DNA from: Gari tellinella
Lineage: Eukaryota; Mollusca; Bivalvia; Cardiida; Psammobiidae
Reading direction: 5' to 3'
DNA length: 64,000 nucleotides
Assembly (NCBI GenBank): GCA_922989275.2
Contig: OV277858.1
Location: forward strand, 13,776,227-13,840,226
Numbering within the stretch: the stretch's first letter is position 1; the number at the start of each line of letters is the position of its first letter. This document shows, in pieces, positions 50,830 through 61,640 of the stretch. A program made the translations under genes and the position numbers. Below the pieces are notes generated by a model. The model did no database searches, had not been told where the DNA came from, and saw nothing but the letters and a program-made list of their open reading frames with translations.

Positions 50830-51336
50830 AATCGTTTATTATCCTGTCACGTGCCTATTTTCCTGACGGATAAAGGGGTGACAGATAAACTTTGCTTTAT
50901 TATGCTATGTGGTCACATGACCGATGTTATTATGTCAAGTGGTCACATGACCTGTAGCCGGAACTATTTTTTTCCACCGATACGCTTATTTTTCCCGCTG
51001 TGAGGAAAGATATTCTAAAACTCTTTCAACAGAATCCGACGTTTATTCGAACCATTCGATGCAATCAAATCGTTAAAGAGTACGCGCCACCAGTCGTTTG
51101 CTGACATTCTTCTATAATTGTCTGCCTTTTAGATTTCCCGAGTGAAAAACACTAGATTTTTAAAGGTTCTTGTATTTCTTTTCAACGTAACTAGGACTTG
51201 TCGTCACTGACGTCATCTATATAATAGCGCGCTTTCCTAAAATAACATAGTTCTTTAGTGAGAATCTTATCTGGACCAAAAATGAGTCTAGCTTTAAAAA
51301 ATGCATTCTCTATTTATTTTACTATTGTGACAAGGA
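50830..51336. other. Alpha 2-specific segment with promoter-like motifs
   Basis: GTGGTCACATGACC is repeated 30 bp apart (50909-50922 and 50939-50952). Further on, TGACGTCA (51208-51215) and TATATAA (51218-51224) lie two bases apart. No open frame follows. Confidence 0.45.
51208..51224 (+). promoter_or_regulatory. CRE plus TATA box in alpha 2-specific segment
   Basis: TGACGTCA is followed by TC and then TATATAA, the same order and spacing class as at 26506 and 42447 but in unrelated sequence. No transcript start can be assigned. Confidence 0.3.
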
Positions 51337-51491
51337 TAAATAGAATATTTGGTTCCTATCTTTGAATGAGAAATGTTATCTGGCTCGGCTTCTGAAAATA
51401 TCAGGTTCGCCTGTGGCTCACCAGATATATTCATCCGCCTTGCCAGATAACATTTCTCATTCAAAGCTAGTCACCAAATATTCTCTATTTA
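51337..51491. mobile_element. 155-bp hairpin MITE
   Basis: Inverted arms of about 48 bp: TAAATAGAATATTTGGT, CTTTGAATGAGAAATG and TTATCTGGC on the left are mirrored by GCCAGATAA, CATTTCTCATTCAAAG and ACCAAATATTCTCTATTTA on the right. The 60-bp loop is unique. No target duplication is clear. Confidence 0.85.
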
Positions 51492-52380
51492 AAAATGATA
51501 AATAATGAACACTCATACAAGATCATCTATGTATGACTAATATATCATGTATACAGATTGTCAAAAATAAAACGGTTCAGTTCGTCTGAATCAAATTCAT
51601 TCGTAATCGACCATATGTGGTCGATTAAGTACAAAATAGGCATGCAAATTTCGATAAAAACACGAATTAATATCCAAAAAAGACAGGCATGTCACATTTC
51701 ATCATAAGTGACTAAGCCGAACAATTATTTTCAACAGTTATGTGGTTTTGTTTATTGAGGAATGGACATAATTATTGTCAATGACAGCAACGACAACTGG
51801 ATTACAAAGAGAATACATTTTTTCAAGTCTCACGTGATCATTTGTACTCAGTTACATGACGAGCAAACCCAATGAAACAAACATGTACAAAAATGTGAAA
51901 TTTAAAAAAACACTAATCGAAGTAATCAACTGGAACACAGGACATCCATTTCAGGGATTTGGGCAGTTTGACATTAAACGTACATGCGATTTAAAAATAA
52001 TTGAAAGGTTACTTATTGCTATGTTATCAAAACACATTTGAAAATATGCCATTGCTGTATGAAACTTCTATAAAATATTAACAACAATAACAACAACAAC
52101 AATGTCTCAAACGTGTAATCCCATTCATCAGAATGAATACTATTAAAATAAATCCTATTCTCAATCGATTAAGTAAAACTGCAATTGCTGAAATGCAGCG
52201 TAAAGTCATTTAAATATTATTCAAAAGCACTTTACTACAGTTTGTAAGTAATCTCGGAACTGACAGTTATGAAACTTCATGACAACAATAATGTGTGCTT
52301 TGATGCAGTGTAAGTGTTTTTAGAAACTTCACGTGAAACATTTCAATACTAACTTATGGCTGATTTTCGTGTGGTTGCTA

Positions 52381-53072
52381 ACACCCCGGTCACACAGAGC
52401 CATCGGTGATAGATCGGTTATTTTTTCGCCAAACTAGGGAGGGGACCGATGAGAACCGATTTATTACCGATATCACCTATTGGCCACCTGTTTTCCACCT
52501 ATCAATCGCTATTGAGTAAAGATGAGTTTCGTCGGCGAAAAATCACCGATTGGGATTTTTAAACGTGCTTAAAATTCTCGATCGGTGAAAATATTTTACA
52601 AATAACCGATTGACAACCTGTCTACTATCGATATCACCGACGAGTCACCGATTAACCACCGATAAAGCACCGATGAACTGATACTTACCACCGATGAAAA
52701 AAGATGAGAATTAAAACGAAGGATCTCGTCGGTTTTCATCGGTTGTTAATGGCAGTTCAATCGGTGATCAATTGGTGATCAATCGGTTGCCCCCAGCATT
52801 TCATCAGTGTTTTATCGGTATTCGTCGATTATTGATAGGTTGTTGGGCGCTTTTAATCGGTGGCCCATAGGTGTTCATGAGTTGCCAATCGGTGGCCAAT
52901 CGATGGCCAATCGGAGGCGGGTGGCGTTTCACCGATGAACAAATAGTCATCACCGATATCCGGTCACACAGAAAGCCTGAAATTAAAACACTTATGACAA
53001 CCGATAAAAACAGCAAATAATTCGACCGATTGGGTACCGATTTAAGCCCGACCGTCTGTGTGACCGGGTTGT
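52381..53072. mobile_element. Foldback element F2, private to beta 3
   Basis: The left end ACACCCCGGTCACACAGAGC and the complement of the right end (ACAACCCGGTCACACAGACG) differ at 2 of 20 bases, the best-preserved pair in the window. TA flanks both ends (52379-52380 and 53073-53074). Beta 1 and beta 2 have TTGCTTAGGCGTCAG uninterrupted. Same hexamer-rich interior as F1. No transposase. Confidence 0.9.
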
Positions 53073-53195
53073 TAGGTGTCAGTCTGTTTTGCTGCTCTTC
53101 TTGTTTGTATTGTGTTTGAGTTTTAAAAGATGGCTTAAGTGTTGTTTTTAACACGCTCCGTATCGTATTGCTGTTCTTCAGTCATGTCCTCTTTA

Positions 53196-53872
53196 CACCC
53201 CGGTCACACAGAGCCATCGGTGATAAATCGGTTTTTTTTTCGCCAAACTAGGGAGAGGACCGATGAAAAGCTATTTACAACCGACATCACCTATTTACCA
53301 CCTGTTTTCCACCTATCAATAGCTATTAGGTAAAGATGAGTTTCGTCGGGGAAAAATCACCGATGGGGAATTTTAAACGTGTCGATGAAAATATTTTACA
53401 AATAACCGATTGACAACCTGTCTCCTACCGATATCACCGACGAGTCACCGATAAAGCACCGATAAAGCACCGATGAACTAATACTTACCACCTATGAAAA
53501 AAGATGAGAATTAAAACGCGGGATCTCGTCGGTTTTCATCGGTTGTTAATGGAAGTTCAATCGGTGCTCAATCGGTGGTCAATCGGTTGCCGCCAGCATT
53601 TCATCAGTGTTTTATCGGTATTCATCTATTATTGATAGGTTGTTGAGCGCTTTTAATCGGTGGCCCATTGGATTTCATGAGTCGCAATTCGTTTGCCAAT
53701 CGGTGGCCAATCGGAGGCGGGGTGGCGTTTGACCGATGAACAAATATTCATCACCGATACCCGGTCACACAGAAAGCCTGAAATAAAATCACTTATGACA
53801 ACCGATCAAAGAACAAATAATTGAACCGATTGGGTACCGATTTAAGCCCGACCGTCTATGTAACCGGGATGT
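53196..53872. mobile_element. Foldback element F3, orthologue of F1
   Basis: Inserted at the same base as F1 (CTCTTTA^C), with TA on both sides. It is about 25 bp shorter, mainly through a deletion near 53378. It lies 123 bp from F2 in the same orientation. Confidence 0.88.
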
Positions 53873-54616
53873 TACGTTCTTAACAGTGTCGAGGATGTTT
53901 AACTGCTGTGACAATTACCACAAATCAATGTCCACAATATGTCACAGCAACTTCCTCAAAAGCATCATACACAAGGGGTATTACTCCTGTGAACTTTGCA
54001 TCTATTTCTTTTTCTTCCGATAAGTGAGCGTCTCCTCAATTTGATACATTACTGAAATGATCTAGTTCTCAACTACCGAAGTCGCGATAACCAATATCGT
54101 TTTTAAAAGGCGGTATTTGGCCATCGTGTTTGCTGCACCACCCACATCTCCAGTCTGTGAGCCTCCCTTATGAATCAATAATAATGTTGTCCTCTATCAG
54201 TTTTCGCTCATATTTGTGGTCCTTCTTGTTGGAATATTTGTATAGTTGTTATCGGTTGCTCTATCACATTATATGCATCCTGAAATGTATCATATAATTT
54301 AGCCTTGTCTTAGCTTATCAACTATTTCCAAGATACTTAGAGTGTTTAGTTTGCTCATGCTACTTTCCTATATAATACTAAACTTATATTCCAATGTACT
54401 TTGTTCAATCCGGCATTTTTCTTTAAATCCACGGCCCAACATAATTATCTAACAGTTAAGAATGTCCTTAGTTGCTTTCATTTTCTGAGGGTAAATCATA
54501 AAATATTTAGAGGAAATTGACGAAAACTAAGCGATATTGATTTAATTAGAGAAAATAATATCTTAGAATGCTTCAGAATACGGACCCATGATCTAGATAG
54601 ATTATAAGCGTCACTA

Positions 54617-55285
54617 TGACAGTAATAATATATGATATGAATATACATTTTGGTGTACAGTTGGACCTTAGTTAATCGACCGGATATACTTATCGTAGTT
54701 AATAAAACAACAACAACAATTAAAATAAATAACAAATTTTGCAACTGGTTGCAACAGTAGTTTTTTACATTTATTTCTGTCATGCAATATGTTGCCGTCT
54801 GCAGAGTTATGTGCCTTTGTATAAAAGTGGTCGATGAGCGCAGGTCTGATTGTACCTCGAAACACAGATTCCTTCAAAACTTAACTTTACAACTTAACTT
54901 TATTCCTATGTTACCTGTGTATACTGCATATGTTTGTGTTATTTCTTTGTTTCTTTCTACTTATTCTGTTTCAATCTGTTCGCCTTTTTCTTCAAATAGC
55001 TTTCTGAATAGCATCTTAGACAGTGTGGCATTATGGATCTACAGCGTTTTCTGCAGCGGAGCAGACTCTGTGGAGGAGTGTTCAAGTTTATCTGAAAATT
55101 TAATGCCCAATGTTTAATGGCCTAGTTTCTTGGAGAGCCATTGGTTTGTTCTGCTGCAGACTATACATAGGTTGCAGCAGAGTCTACTGTAAGCTTTCAT
55201 TTTTGTATATTTTCTGTTTGATGGTTCGATTTTTCAGATGTATTAGCTCACATGTTAAACATTTCAGCCTTGTTTTAGCGAAATA
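54617..55285 (+). other. 5' region of the CR1-like LINE
   Basis: About 670 bp before the endonuclease frame. Two modest open frames (54782-55117 and 55110-55316) overlap by a few bases and have no known motif. A hydrophobic, cysteine-bearing stretch (CVISLFLSTYS) occurs in the first. It could be a degraded ORF1 or a 5' UTR. Confidence 0.5.
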
Positions 55286-55921
55286 TTGTATTCCTCACAT
55301 TTTTGCATCGTCATGATACTGCTACTGATACAGGCGGGTGATGTAGAATTAACCCCAGGTCCAACCACGAATGATTTAACAATATTGCATTTAAACATAA
55401 GAAGTATAAGAAACAAGTTGGACTTTATTACGGATTCATTATTAGAGTTTGATATTCTTTGTTTTACAGAAACCCATTTAAACCTCAGCATATCAGATAC
55501 TGCATTGCACATATCCAACTATCACAGTTAATCTTATAGAAAGGATAGGTCTAATCATGGCGGGGGTATTCTTGTTTACGTTTCAAATGATCTAAAGCAC
55601 TCGCGGATTCTTAATTAGGAAATTTTCTGTAACGAATCTGTGTGGATCAAAATAGAAAATAAAAGCGAAAGTTATTTATTAGGAGTTTTCTACAGTCCTA
55701 AAACAGCAGATCGATTTTTTTTCGATAATTTTAATCTAAATATAGAAAAAGCCTTTGAGTTATCAAATAATATTGTTATTGTAGGAGATTTAAATGAAGA
55801 TCTATTTAATCAATCATATAGAAATTTAAAACATATACTTATAAATAATATATTGAGAAATGTCATTACTGAGGCTACTAGAGTTAATGCTTAACTCGAT
55901 CCAATCATTGTTCCATTTGAT
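55286..55921 (+). pseudogene. LINE endonuclease domain with 2A-like leader
   Basis: A short hydrophobic run (MILLLIQA, ATG at 55313) is followed by GDVELTPGP at 55337-55363, a 2A-type ribosome-skipping motif in which the conserved Asn of NPGP is Thr. Next comes the AP-type endonuclease: ILHLNIRSIRNKLD, CFTETHL (catalytic Glu), a stop after ISNYHS, HGGGILVYVS, another stop, VWIKIENK, IVIVGDLNEDL (usually GDFN). After a stop at about 55892, LDPII follows. The SDH catalytic His segment is missing, consistent with a small deletion before 55930. Dead copy. Confidence 0.85.
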
Positions 55922-57450
55922 ATGCCATTTAATAAAGCTGATGTTTTGACCTTAATATCACTTCCTCTTTTATATCATATCAATAATACATTTGAAAGGA
56001 AAATATGGATATATAGGGACGCTAAGTTTGATAAACTGAACGAATATATTTTAGAGTACGATTGGAACTGTCTTTTAAATAATAATGTTAATGATGCATG
56101 TAAAATATTTACCGATACTTTTATCCACTTTGTTGAAACATGTGTGCCATCAAAAAGTATCTTTATTCGAAGAGACGACAAACCGTGGTTTGACTCTACT
56201 CTGAGAGCTTTTAGTAGGAAAAGAGATAGACAAAAACGTATTGCTCTAAAATCAGGGAAACATAATGACTGGAATAGTTATAAAAAATTACGAAATAAAG
56301 TAAATAATTTGAAAAAGCATGCTAAAGAAACATTTTTCCAAAAGCTTGAATCTTCCCTCTCGAACTTGCAAAACAATGACATAAGTGTTTTTTGGAAAAG
56401 TATACGTCATTTTGTTAAAAATAATGATTCCTCTGCAAATTTACCTCCAATATGTACTGTATCTTTTTCTGGTGAGCCGTATCTTCATACATCAGACGAA
56501 GAAAAGGCTGAAGTTTTAAACCAATATTTTTCCTCTATCTCTTGTATTGACGACAGTAAAGCCGAACTCCCTGTTTTTATAGGCAAAACAACTGAAAGTT
56601 TAAGTGATATTTATATTACAAGGGAAGAAATTGAAGATATAATCGGTAGTCTTGAATTAAATAAAGCATCCGGACCAGATGAAATTAGTCACCGTATGCT
56701 TAAAAATGTGTCGCACTCAGTTTCGAAACCTCTTTCTTTATTATTTAATCGGTCTTTACAAGAAGGTATATTTCCCGATATTTGGAAGTTAGCAAACGTA
56801 ACTCCGCTTTATAAAAAGGGTGATAAAAACAACGTCTCAAACTACCGGCCTGTTGCTTTATTAAATTGTTGTGGAAAGATTTTTGAAAGAATAGTTTTTA
56901 AATATATGTATAATTTTTTTATTGATAATAATCTTATATATAAATATCACTCAGGTTTTTTACCTAAGCACTCTACTTCTTACCAATTAATAGATATATA
57001 TCACCATATATGTCAAACCTTTGAAAACAAACAATTAAGTTGCATGGTATTTTGTTATATCTCAAAAGCGTTTGATAGGGTATGGCATAATGGTCTCCTT
57101 TTTAAATTGGAACAAAACGGCATAAAAGGCAAACTTTTAAATTGGATTTCCAATTATTTGTTTAAACGAAGGCAGAAAGTTGTTATAAATTCCCATTCTT
57201 CATCAACGAAGTATGTTTGTGCTGGTGTACCCCAGGGGTCAGTGTTAGACCCTCTTTTATTTCTTATTTATGTTAATGACATTGCAGAATCACTTTTAAG
57301 TTTAACCAGATGATATGCAGATGACAGTTCATTATACTATTCAGCTTCTTCAATTCAAGATATTGAAGGTATTATAAACCATGATCTCAATATTATTTCA
57401 CACTGGGCTAATCAATGGCTCGTAAATTTTAATCCTTCTAAGACAAATAA
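55922..57450 (+). pseudogene. LINE reverse transcriptase domain
   Basis: The main open frame is 463 codons (55922-57313). Residues 20-230 are the linker (FERKIWIY, DDKPWFDSTLR, FWKSIRHFV). RT proper: REEIEDIIGSLELNKASGPD (about 234-253), NVTPLYKKGD and NYRPVALLN (about 292-315), HSGFLPKHSTSYQL (about 343-356), motif A FCYISKAFDRVWH (377-389), motif B AGVPQGSVLDPLLF (434-447). Motif A has Tyr 379 (57056-57058) where the catalytic Asp belongs, and motif B has Asp 443 where Gly is usual. A TGA at 57311-57313 precedes motif C YADDSSLYY, which is still present. The frame ends NPSKTNK where repeat C is inserted at 57452. Enzymatically dead. Confidence 0.92.
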
Positions 57451-57451
57451 A

Positions 57452-58362
57452 TACGAAAAACGACTCAAGCAGGAAACGTAACACAAACAATACGCCCACC
57501 TCTCAAGCAGAACACATACAGTCATACCATAACACACACACACACACATACACACACACACGCAATACCATTTCTTCATCCACACACCAACTAGAAAACA
57601 CACGCAAGACAAACATAAAGCAAAGTGAACATAGGAGCCCGCCTTGGTACGGTCAGTAGCAATCAATAATTAACTATAAATTAAGTATTAACAACCACTG
57701 GGGGGTTAAACCTGGGTTAAGGGGCGCCCAACCTCACTCTTATCTGCTATATTCACTTATAAAGACGAACAGTGTACATAAAATATAAATAAATACGTAA
57801 AAGACTCAAGCAGGAAACGTAACACGAACCATACACCCACCTCTCAAGCAGAACACACACACACACAGTCATACCATTACACCCACATCTCAAGCAGAAC
57901 ACACTCACACAGTCATATCATAACACACACACACACACGCACGCAATATCATTTCTTCATCCACACACTAAATAGAAAACACGCAATACAAACATAAAGC
58001 AAAGTGAACATAGGAGCCCGCCTTGGTACGGTCAGTAGCAATCAATAATTAATTATAAATTAATTATTAACAGCCACTGGGGGGTTAAACCTGGGTTTAG
58101 GGGCGCCCAACCTCACACTTATCTCCTATATTCACCTATAAAGACGAACAGTGTACATAAAATGTAAACCCTGTTCCACAACCTTACAATAAAAAAGACC
58201 GCCAACACAGTAAGTAAATACATGTAAAACATCTAACAAAAATTATATGACCAGATTATTAGTAACACGGGCAAGAATTAAACATTCAAGCCCGTGCTAA
58301 AAACAACCCACTATGGCAACGGTCAAATTGTACTCAAGCGACTAGTCTGTAGTCACGAGTAA
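57452..58362 (-). mobile_element. Repeat C inserted antisense in the LINE, partly tandem-duplicated
   Basis: It interrupts the RT frame between SKTNK and AMFFS. On the minus strand a 5'-truncated C unit begins at 58362 (TTACTCGTGACTAC) and ends CGTATTTA at about 57797. A second, shorter unit begins at about 57790 (TATATTTTATGTACACTG) and ends TCGTTTTTCGTATTTA at 57452. The first unit has the GAGGTGGGTG duplication also seen in the beta 1 copy. Flanks share only TAA. Minus-strand ORFs here are unremarkable. Confidence 0.85.
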
Positions 58363-59388
58363 GCTATGTTTTTTTTCTCTCAGAAATTATGAAATCCTCC
58401 ATTCACTTCGTTTGGATAATACACACATTTATTTTGTTGATAGCCATAAACGTCTTGGCGTTACAAATGGACACAGGAATAATAATATAGATAACATCTT
58501 AAAATCTGCTTCAAAGGTAATAGGCATAATGCGTAGATTGAAATTTAATTTAAATAGACATGCGTTAAACCAGATTTATATGTCCTACGTGATACCAATT
58601 TTGGAATACTCTTTCTGAGGTTTGGGATTGCTGTACAATGCAGCAATCAAATTCCTTAGAGAAGCTCCAAAATGAGGGTGATCGTATAGTTACAGGACTT
58701 ACACGTTCTGTTTCTCTTGAGAATTTGTATAGAGAATGTGGTTGGCAATCTCTATAAAAGCGTCGCGAAACAAAACGTCTCTGTTTCATGTATAAAGCAA
58801 CTCACAATATGCTGCCTGATTACTTAAATGAATTGTTTCCTCAAATCCCAATAGAACGAAATTATAACTTAAGACACGCTAATGATATTCGCGTTCCTTT
58901 TGCTAGGACAGAAATAATTCGCAAATCATGTAGTCCGTCATCAATTGCATTATGGAATAATACAGCACATATTCTCCAAAATGCTCCTTCAATTTCAAGT
59001 TTTAAAGAAAATATTACTAAACATGCCAAAATCAAAATACATGTACCATGTTTCTTTTTTACATGGAAGCCGATATTTATCAGTCATGCTTGCACGTCTG
59101 CGAAACAACTGTAGTAATTTGAACAGCGATCTTAATGATAATCACATATCAAACAATCTAAACTGTACCCACTGTAACCAAATAGAAAATGCAGAGCATT
59201 ACCTTTTTGTTTGTCCTAAATACCATGCTCAAAGAATAAAACTTTTCAATGCTATTAGAGCTTTTCATCCTTTAAACCCAGGATTACTAATGCACGGGTG
59301 TAACTACTTAACTAATGATGAAAATATGGTTATATGTGATGCTGTACACCGATATATAAAAGAAACAAAGCGTTTCACATTTGATTAA
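58363..59388 (+). pseudogene. LINE RT thumb and C-terminal domain
   Basis: After C the LINE resumes at GCTATG with an eight-T run that adds one base and shifts the frame. 58412-58618: THIYFVDSHKRLGVT (the LGV block), IDNILKSASKVIGIMRRLKF, MSYVIPILEYSF, then a stop where a further reading frame continues (EKLQNEGDRIVTGLTRSVSL). 58788-59114: MYKATHNMLPDYLNELFP, NYNLRHANDIRVPFAR, IALWNN, ISSFKENITKH. Another shift leads to 58945-59388: RYLSVMLARLRNNCSNLNSD, NCTHCNQIENAEHYLFVCPK (a CCHC-like C-x2-C-x7-H-x4-C finger found at the C-end of this LINE group), ending KRFTFD stop at 59388. Confidence 0.9.
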
Positions 59389-59829
59389 TGTTAACCAAAT
59401 GTGATTTGTTCTGTTTACTTTTAGTTGCTGTTATTTTAATTTTTTAATACATAAACCACTTTCTGTATTGTTGTTTTGTTCTGCATTGAGCTACATCATC
59501 TATTAGACTACTTTGTTATCTTCTTTTGGATACAAGACAAACTGTACATGTTCAGCTGCTACCAACTGATCCAAATGACGTCACTCAAATTAAATAAGTT
59601 ATTTTATAAGTATCATTAGTAAGCTATTTCTTATTTCTTCTCCTTCTCTTCTCTTACTTACCACTCCTTCTATTTGTTGTCACTAAATAGTTATATATGT
59701 TTATAGCCATTGTATATATTGTCTGAATGTTTACATACAAGGGGAAGGGCCGAATCTAATGTTGTGAGAACTTGTGGCCCAACCCCATTTCTATGTATAT
59801 TTATGGAATAAAATATGTTTAAACTTAAA
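59389..59829 (+). other. 3' UTR and tail of the CR1-like LINE
   Basis: Contains a stem GGGGAAGGGCC (59741-59751) with GGCCCAACCCC (59776-59786): four plus five base pairs around a symmetric AA/AA internal loop and a 24-base loop. AATAAA follows at about 59808. The element ends without long poly(A) at ATGTTTAAACTTAAA. A terminal hairpin of this type is a plausible recognition site for the element's RT. Confidence 0.7.
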
Positions 59830-60109
59830 CGTCACTACACGTTTTAATATATGTATTTGGTCCAGTATTGAAATACTTGTCCTGCTTTAAATGACTATAT
59901 TATCACTATATATTCAATATCGGTCTATATTTGCTAAATATATTTGACAAATAAATTTATTTTTGTTGACACAGGACATAATACCGGTACACAATTACAA
60001 ATGTTGATTAAAAAATTAAGTGTAAAACTACTCAGGTTAAAAAACATTCCTCGCCAAACGCTTTGCTTATAAATGTCAAGCTTATTCTTGTTGTAACCGA
60101 AATTTCCTT

Positions 60110-60790
60110 TTGACACCTCCTTTCGGATTGGACACCAAGGATTTTCAGCAGTATACACTTTTTAATTCAACGTTTGTGTAAATGCTTATCAAAACTTATG
60201 CAGACGAATAGTGTGCATCATGCTAAACATCAATGCCAAATGCAAACTGGATACAACGAAATAGAAAAGAACATTGTTAAAGGTTGTTTGTATAACTATA
60301 TCATTGGCTGTGTTTGATGTGCTTAACGAACCAATGTATTTTTACATACTAATTCAAAGTCATTCGGGTGTATTTGCTGTGATTTGCTTATTTTTAACTA
60401 TAACATCAATTGTGAAAAAGTTAACTGTATACTTGCCATAGTAAAATGATTCGATGTCCCTCGGGGCAAAGTTTCAAGTACAACATTGGAAGTTGTCGTC
60501 CATTTCAATGGTCATTAAAATATATTGCTCTACATTCCCATCTCCAGATAGACATTGGCTTGTCATTTTATGTCAAAGGGGGACACTTTGGGTTGGGTCC
60601 CAACAGGATCCGTGTTTACAGTGTGTTACATTAAAAACGCATCAATTATGAACATACTTTAAAGGACCTTTACATTTAAATAGCTGTACCAAGTAATGTT
60701 TACTACCATACTGAGTATTGTAGTTTAGTTATACATTAAGGATGCAAACCACGTCTGCGCGGTACAATTTATTACTCAAATTTCATAGTG
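60110..60790 (+). repeat. Dispersed repeat A, copy in beta 3 (internally deleted)
   Basis: Has GACGAATAGTGTGCATCATGC and CCCTCGGGGCAAAGTTTC, but about 360 bp between them, present in beta 1, are missing around 60375. Confidence 0.75.
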
Positions 60791-60959
60791 ACATAAGTAA
60801 TCGAACTTCATAGAACAGAGAGATATATCGACTGTGCTTTAAACATTTGTAAATAGGGAGGTAACTCATCTTGTATTGCTGCAAAACAGTTGAGAAGGTA
60901 GAATTCAGGTGAACATGTATACTAGTATGCAAACAAACACCAGAGTTAAAAGTGTTTAA

Positions 60960-61640
60960 CTGTATAATTGCCACAGCGAAATGATTCAGATTCCCTCCGG
61001 GCAATTTTTCAATGCAGTGAATTGCTTGGACGTCCGTGTCGATGGTCAATAAATTCATTTGTCCGAATAAATATACCAAACTCATCACCTCATTGAAATT
61101 GCCATCTGCTTGTTGTTAGGTTTATTGGAGAAATAAACTATTTTCGTTGTCGTCGGCTTATTGTCTAATAACAGCTGGAATTACGTTCTGCAAATCAGGA
61201 ATACATTAAATTCGTAAAATACCCGAGTTTATATGTGACGATGGGTTAACCTACTTCCTGTTGCGGGTGTATTTGTTATAACTGTTGCATACAGTTTGGC
61301 TCCAGACGAAACTCCGCATGAAGCTGCGGCTCATTTGTGCCAAACTGTTTGGCATTGTGCTGATATTGTCTTTAAAAAAAAGGCAGAAAATTGTTACAAC
61401 AACGTTTTGCAGACGACAATTGCATAACAAGCAGAAGGTAAACCAAACTTTAAAAGGCATCTCAATTATCACATGCGCCAAATTTTGGTAAAAGTGTACC
61501 CATGCAGGTCAAGTTCCAAGATGTACGGGTTACTTAATGGGTAACTAAAACGATTAGTGAGTTAAACTACCAAAGATAAGTAGTATGTTAATAATTTAAG
61601 CTAGTATATTTCAGTGTGCAGATCTATAAGACCGGCATAT
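60960..61640 (+). repeat. Dispersed repeat B, copy in beta 3
   Basis: CAGTTTGGCTCCAGACGAAAC and CCATGCAGGTCAAGTTCCAA are present. The left part includes GACGTCCGTGTCGATGGTCA, absent from beta 1 but present inverted in both alpha blocks. Confidence 0.75.

Larger units (their letters stand above)
51974..54616 (+). repeat. Block beta, copy 3, left part
   Basis: Collinear with 15484-16640. Carries foldback elements F2 and F3 and stops at the LINE insertion (CGTCACTA at 54609-54616). Confidence 0.85.
54617..59829 (+). mobile_element. CR1-like LINE with 8-bp target duplication, decayed
   Basis: Flanked by CGTCACTA at 54609-54616 and 59830-59837. Beta 1 (about 16639-16650) and the inverted beta piece (about 39612) show the empty site. 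Without the C insertion it is about 4.3 kb. Order: 5' region, 2A-like motif, endonuclease, reverse transcriptase, C-terminal domain, 3' UTR with AATAAA-like tail. Assignment to the CR1/Jockey group comes from RT and tail motifs (GVPQGS, YADD, LWNN...SISSFKENI); the exact clade is not resolved. Inactive through many stops, frameshifts and changed catalytic residues. Confidence 0.9.
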
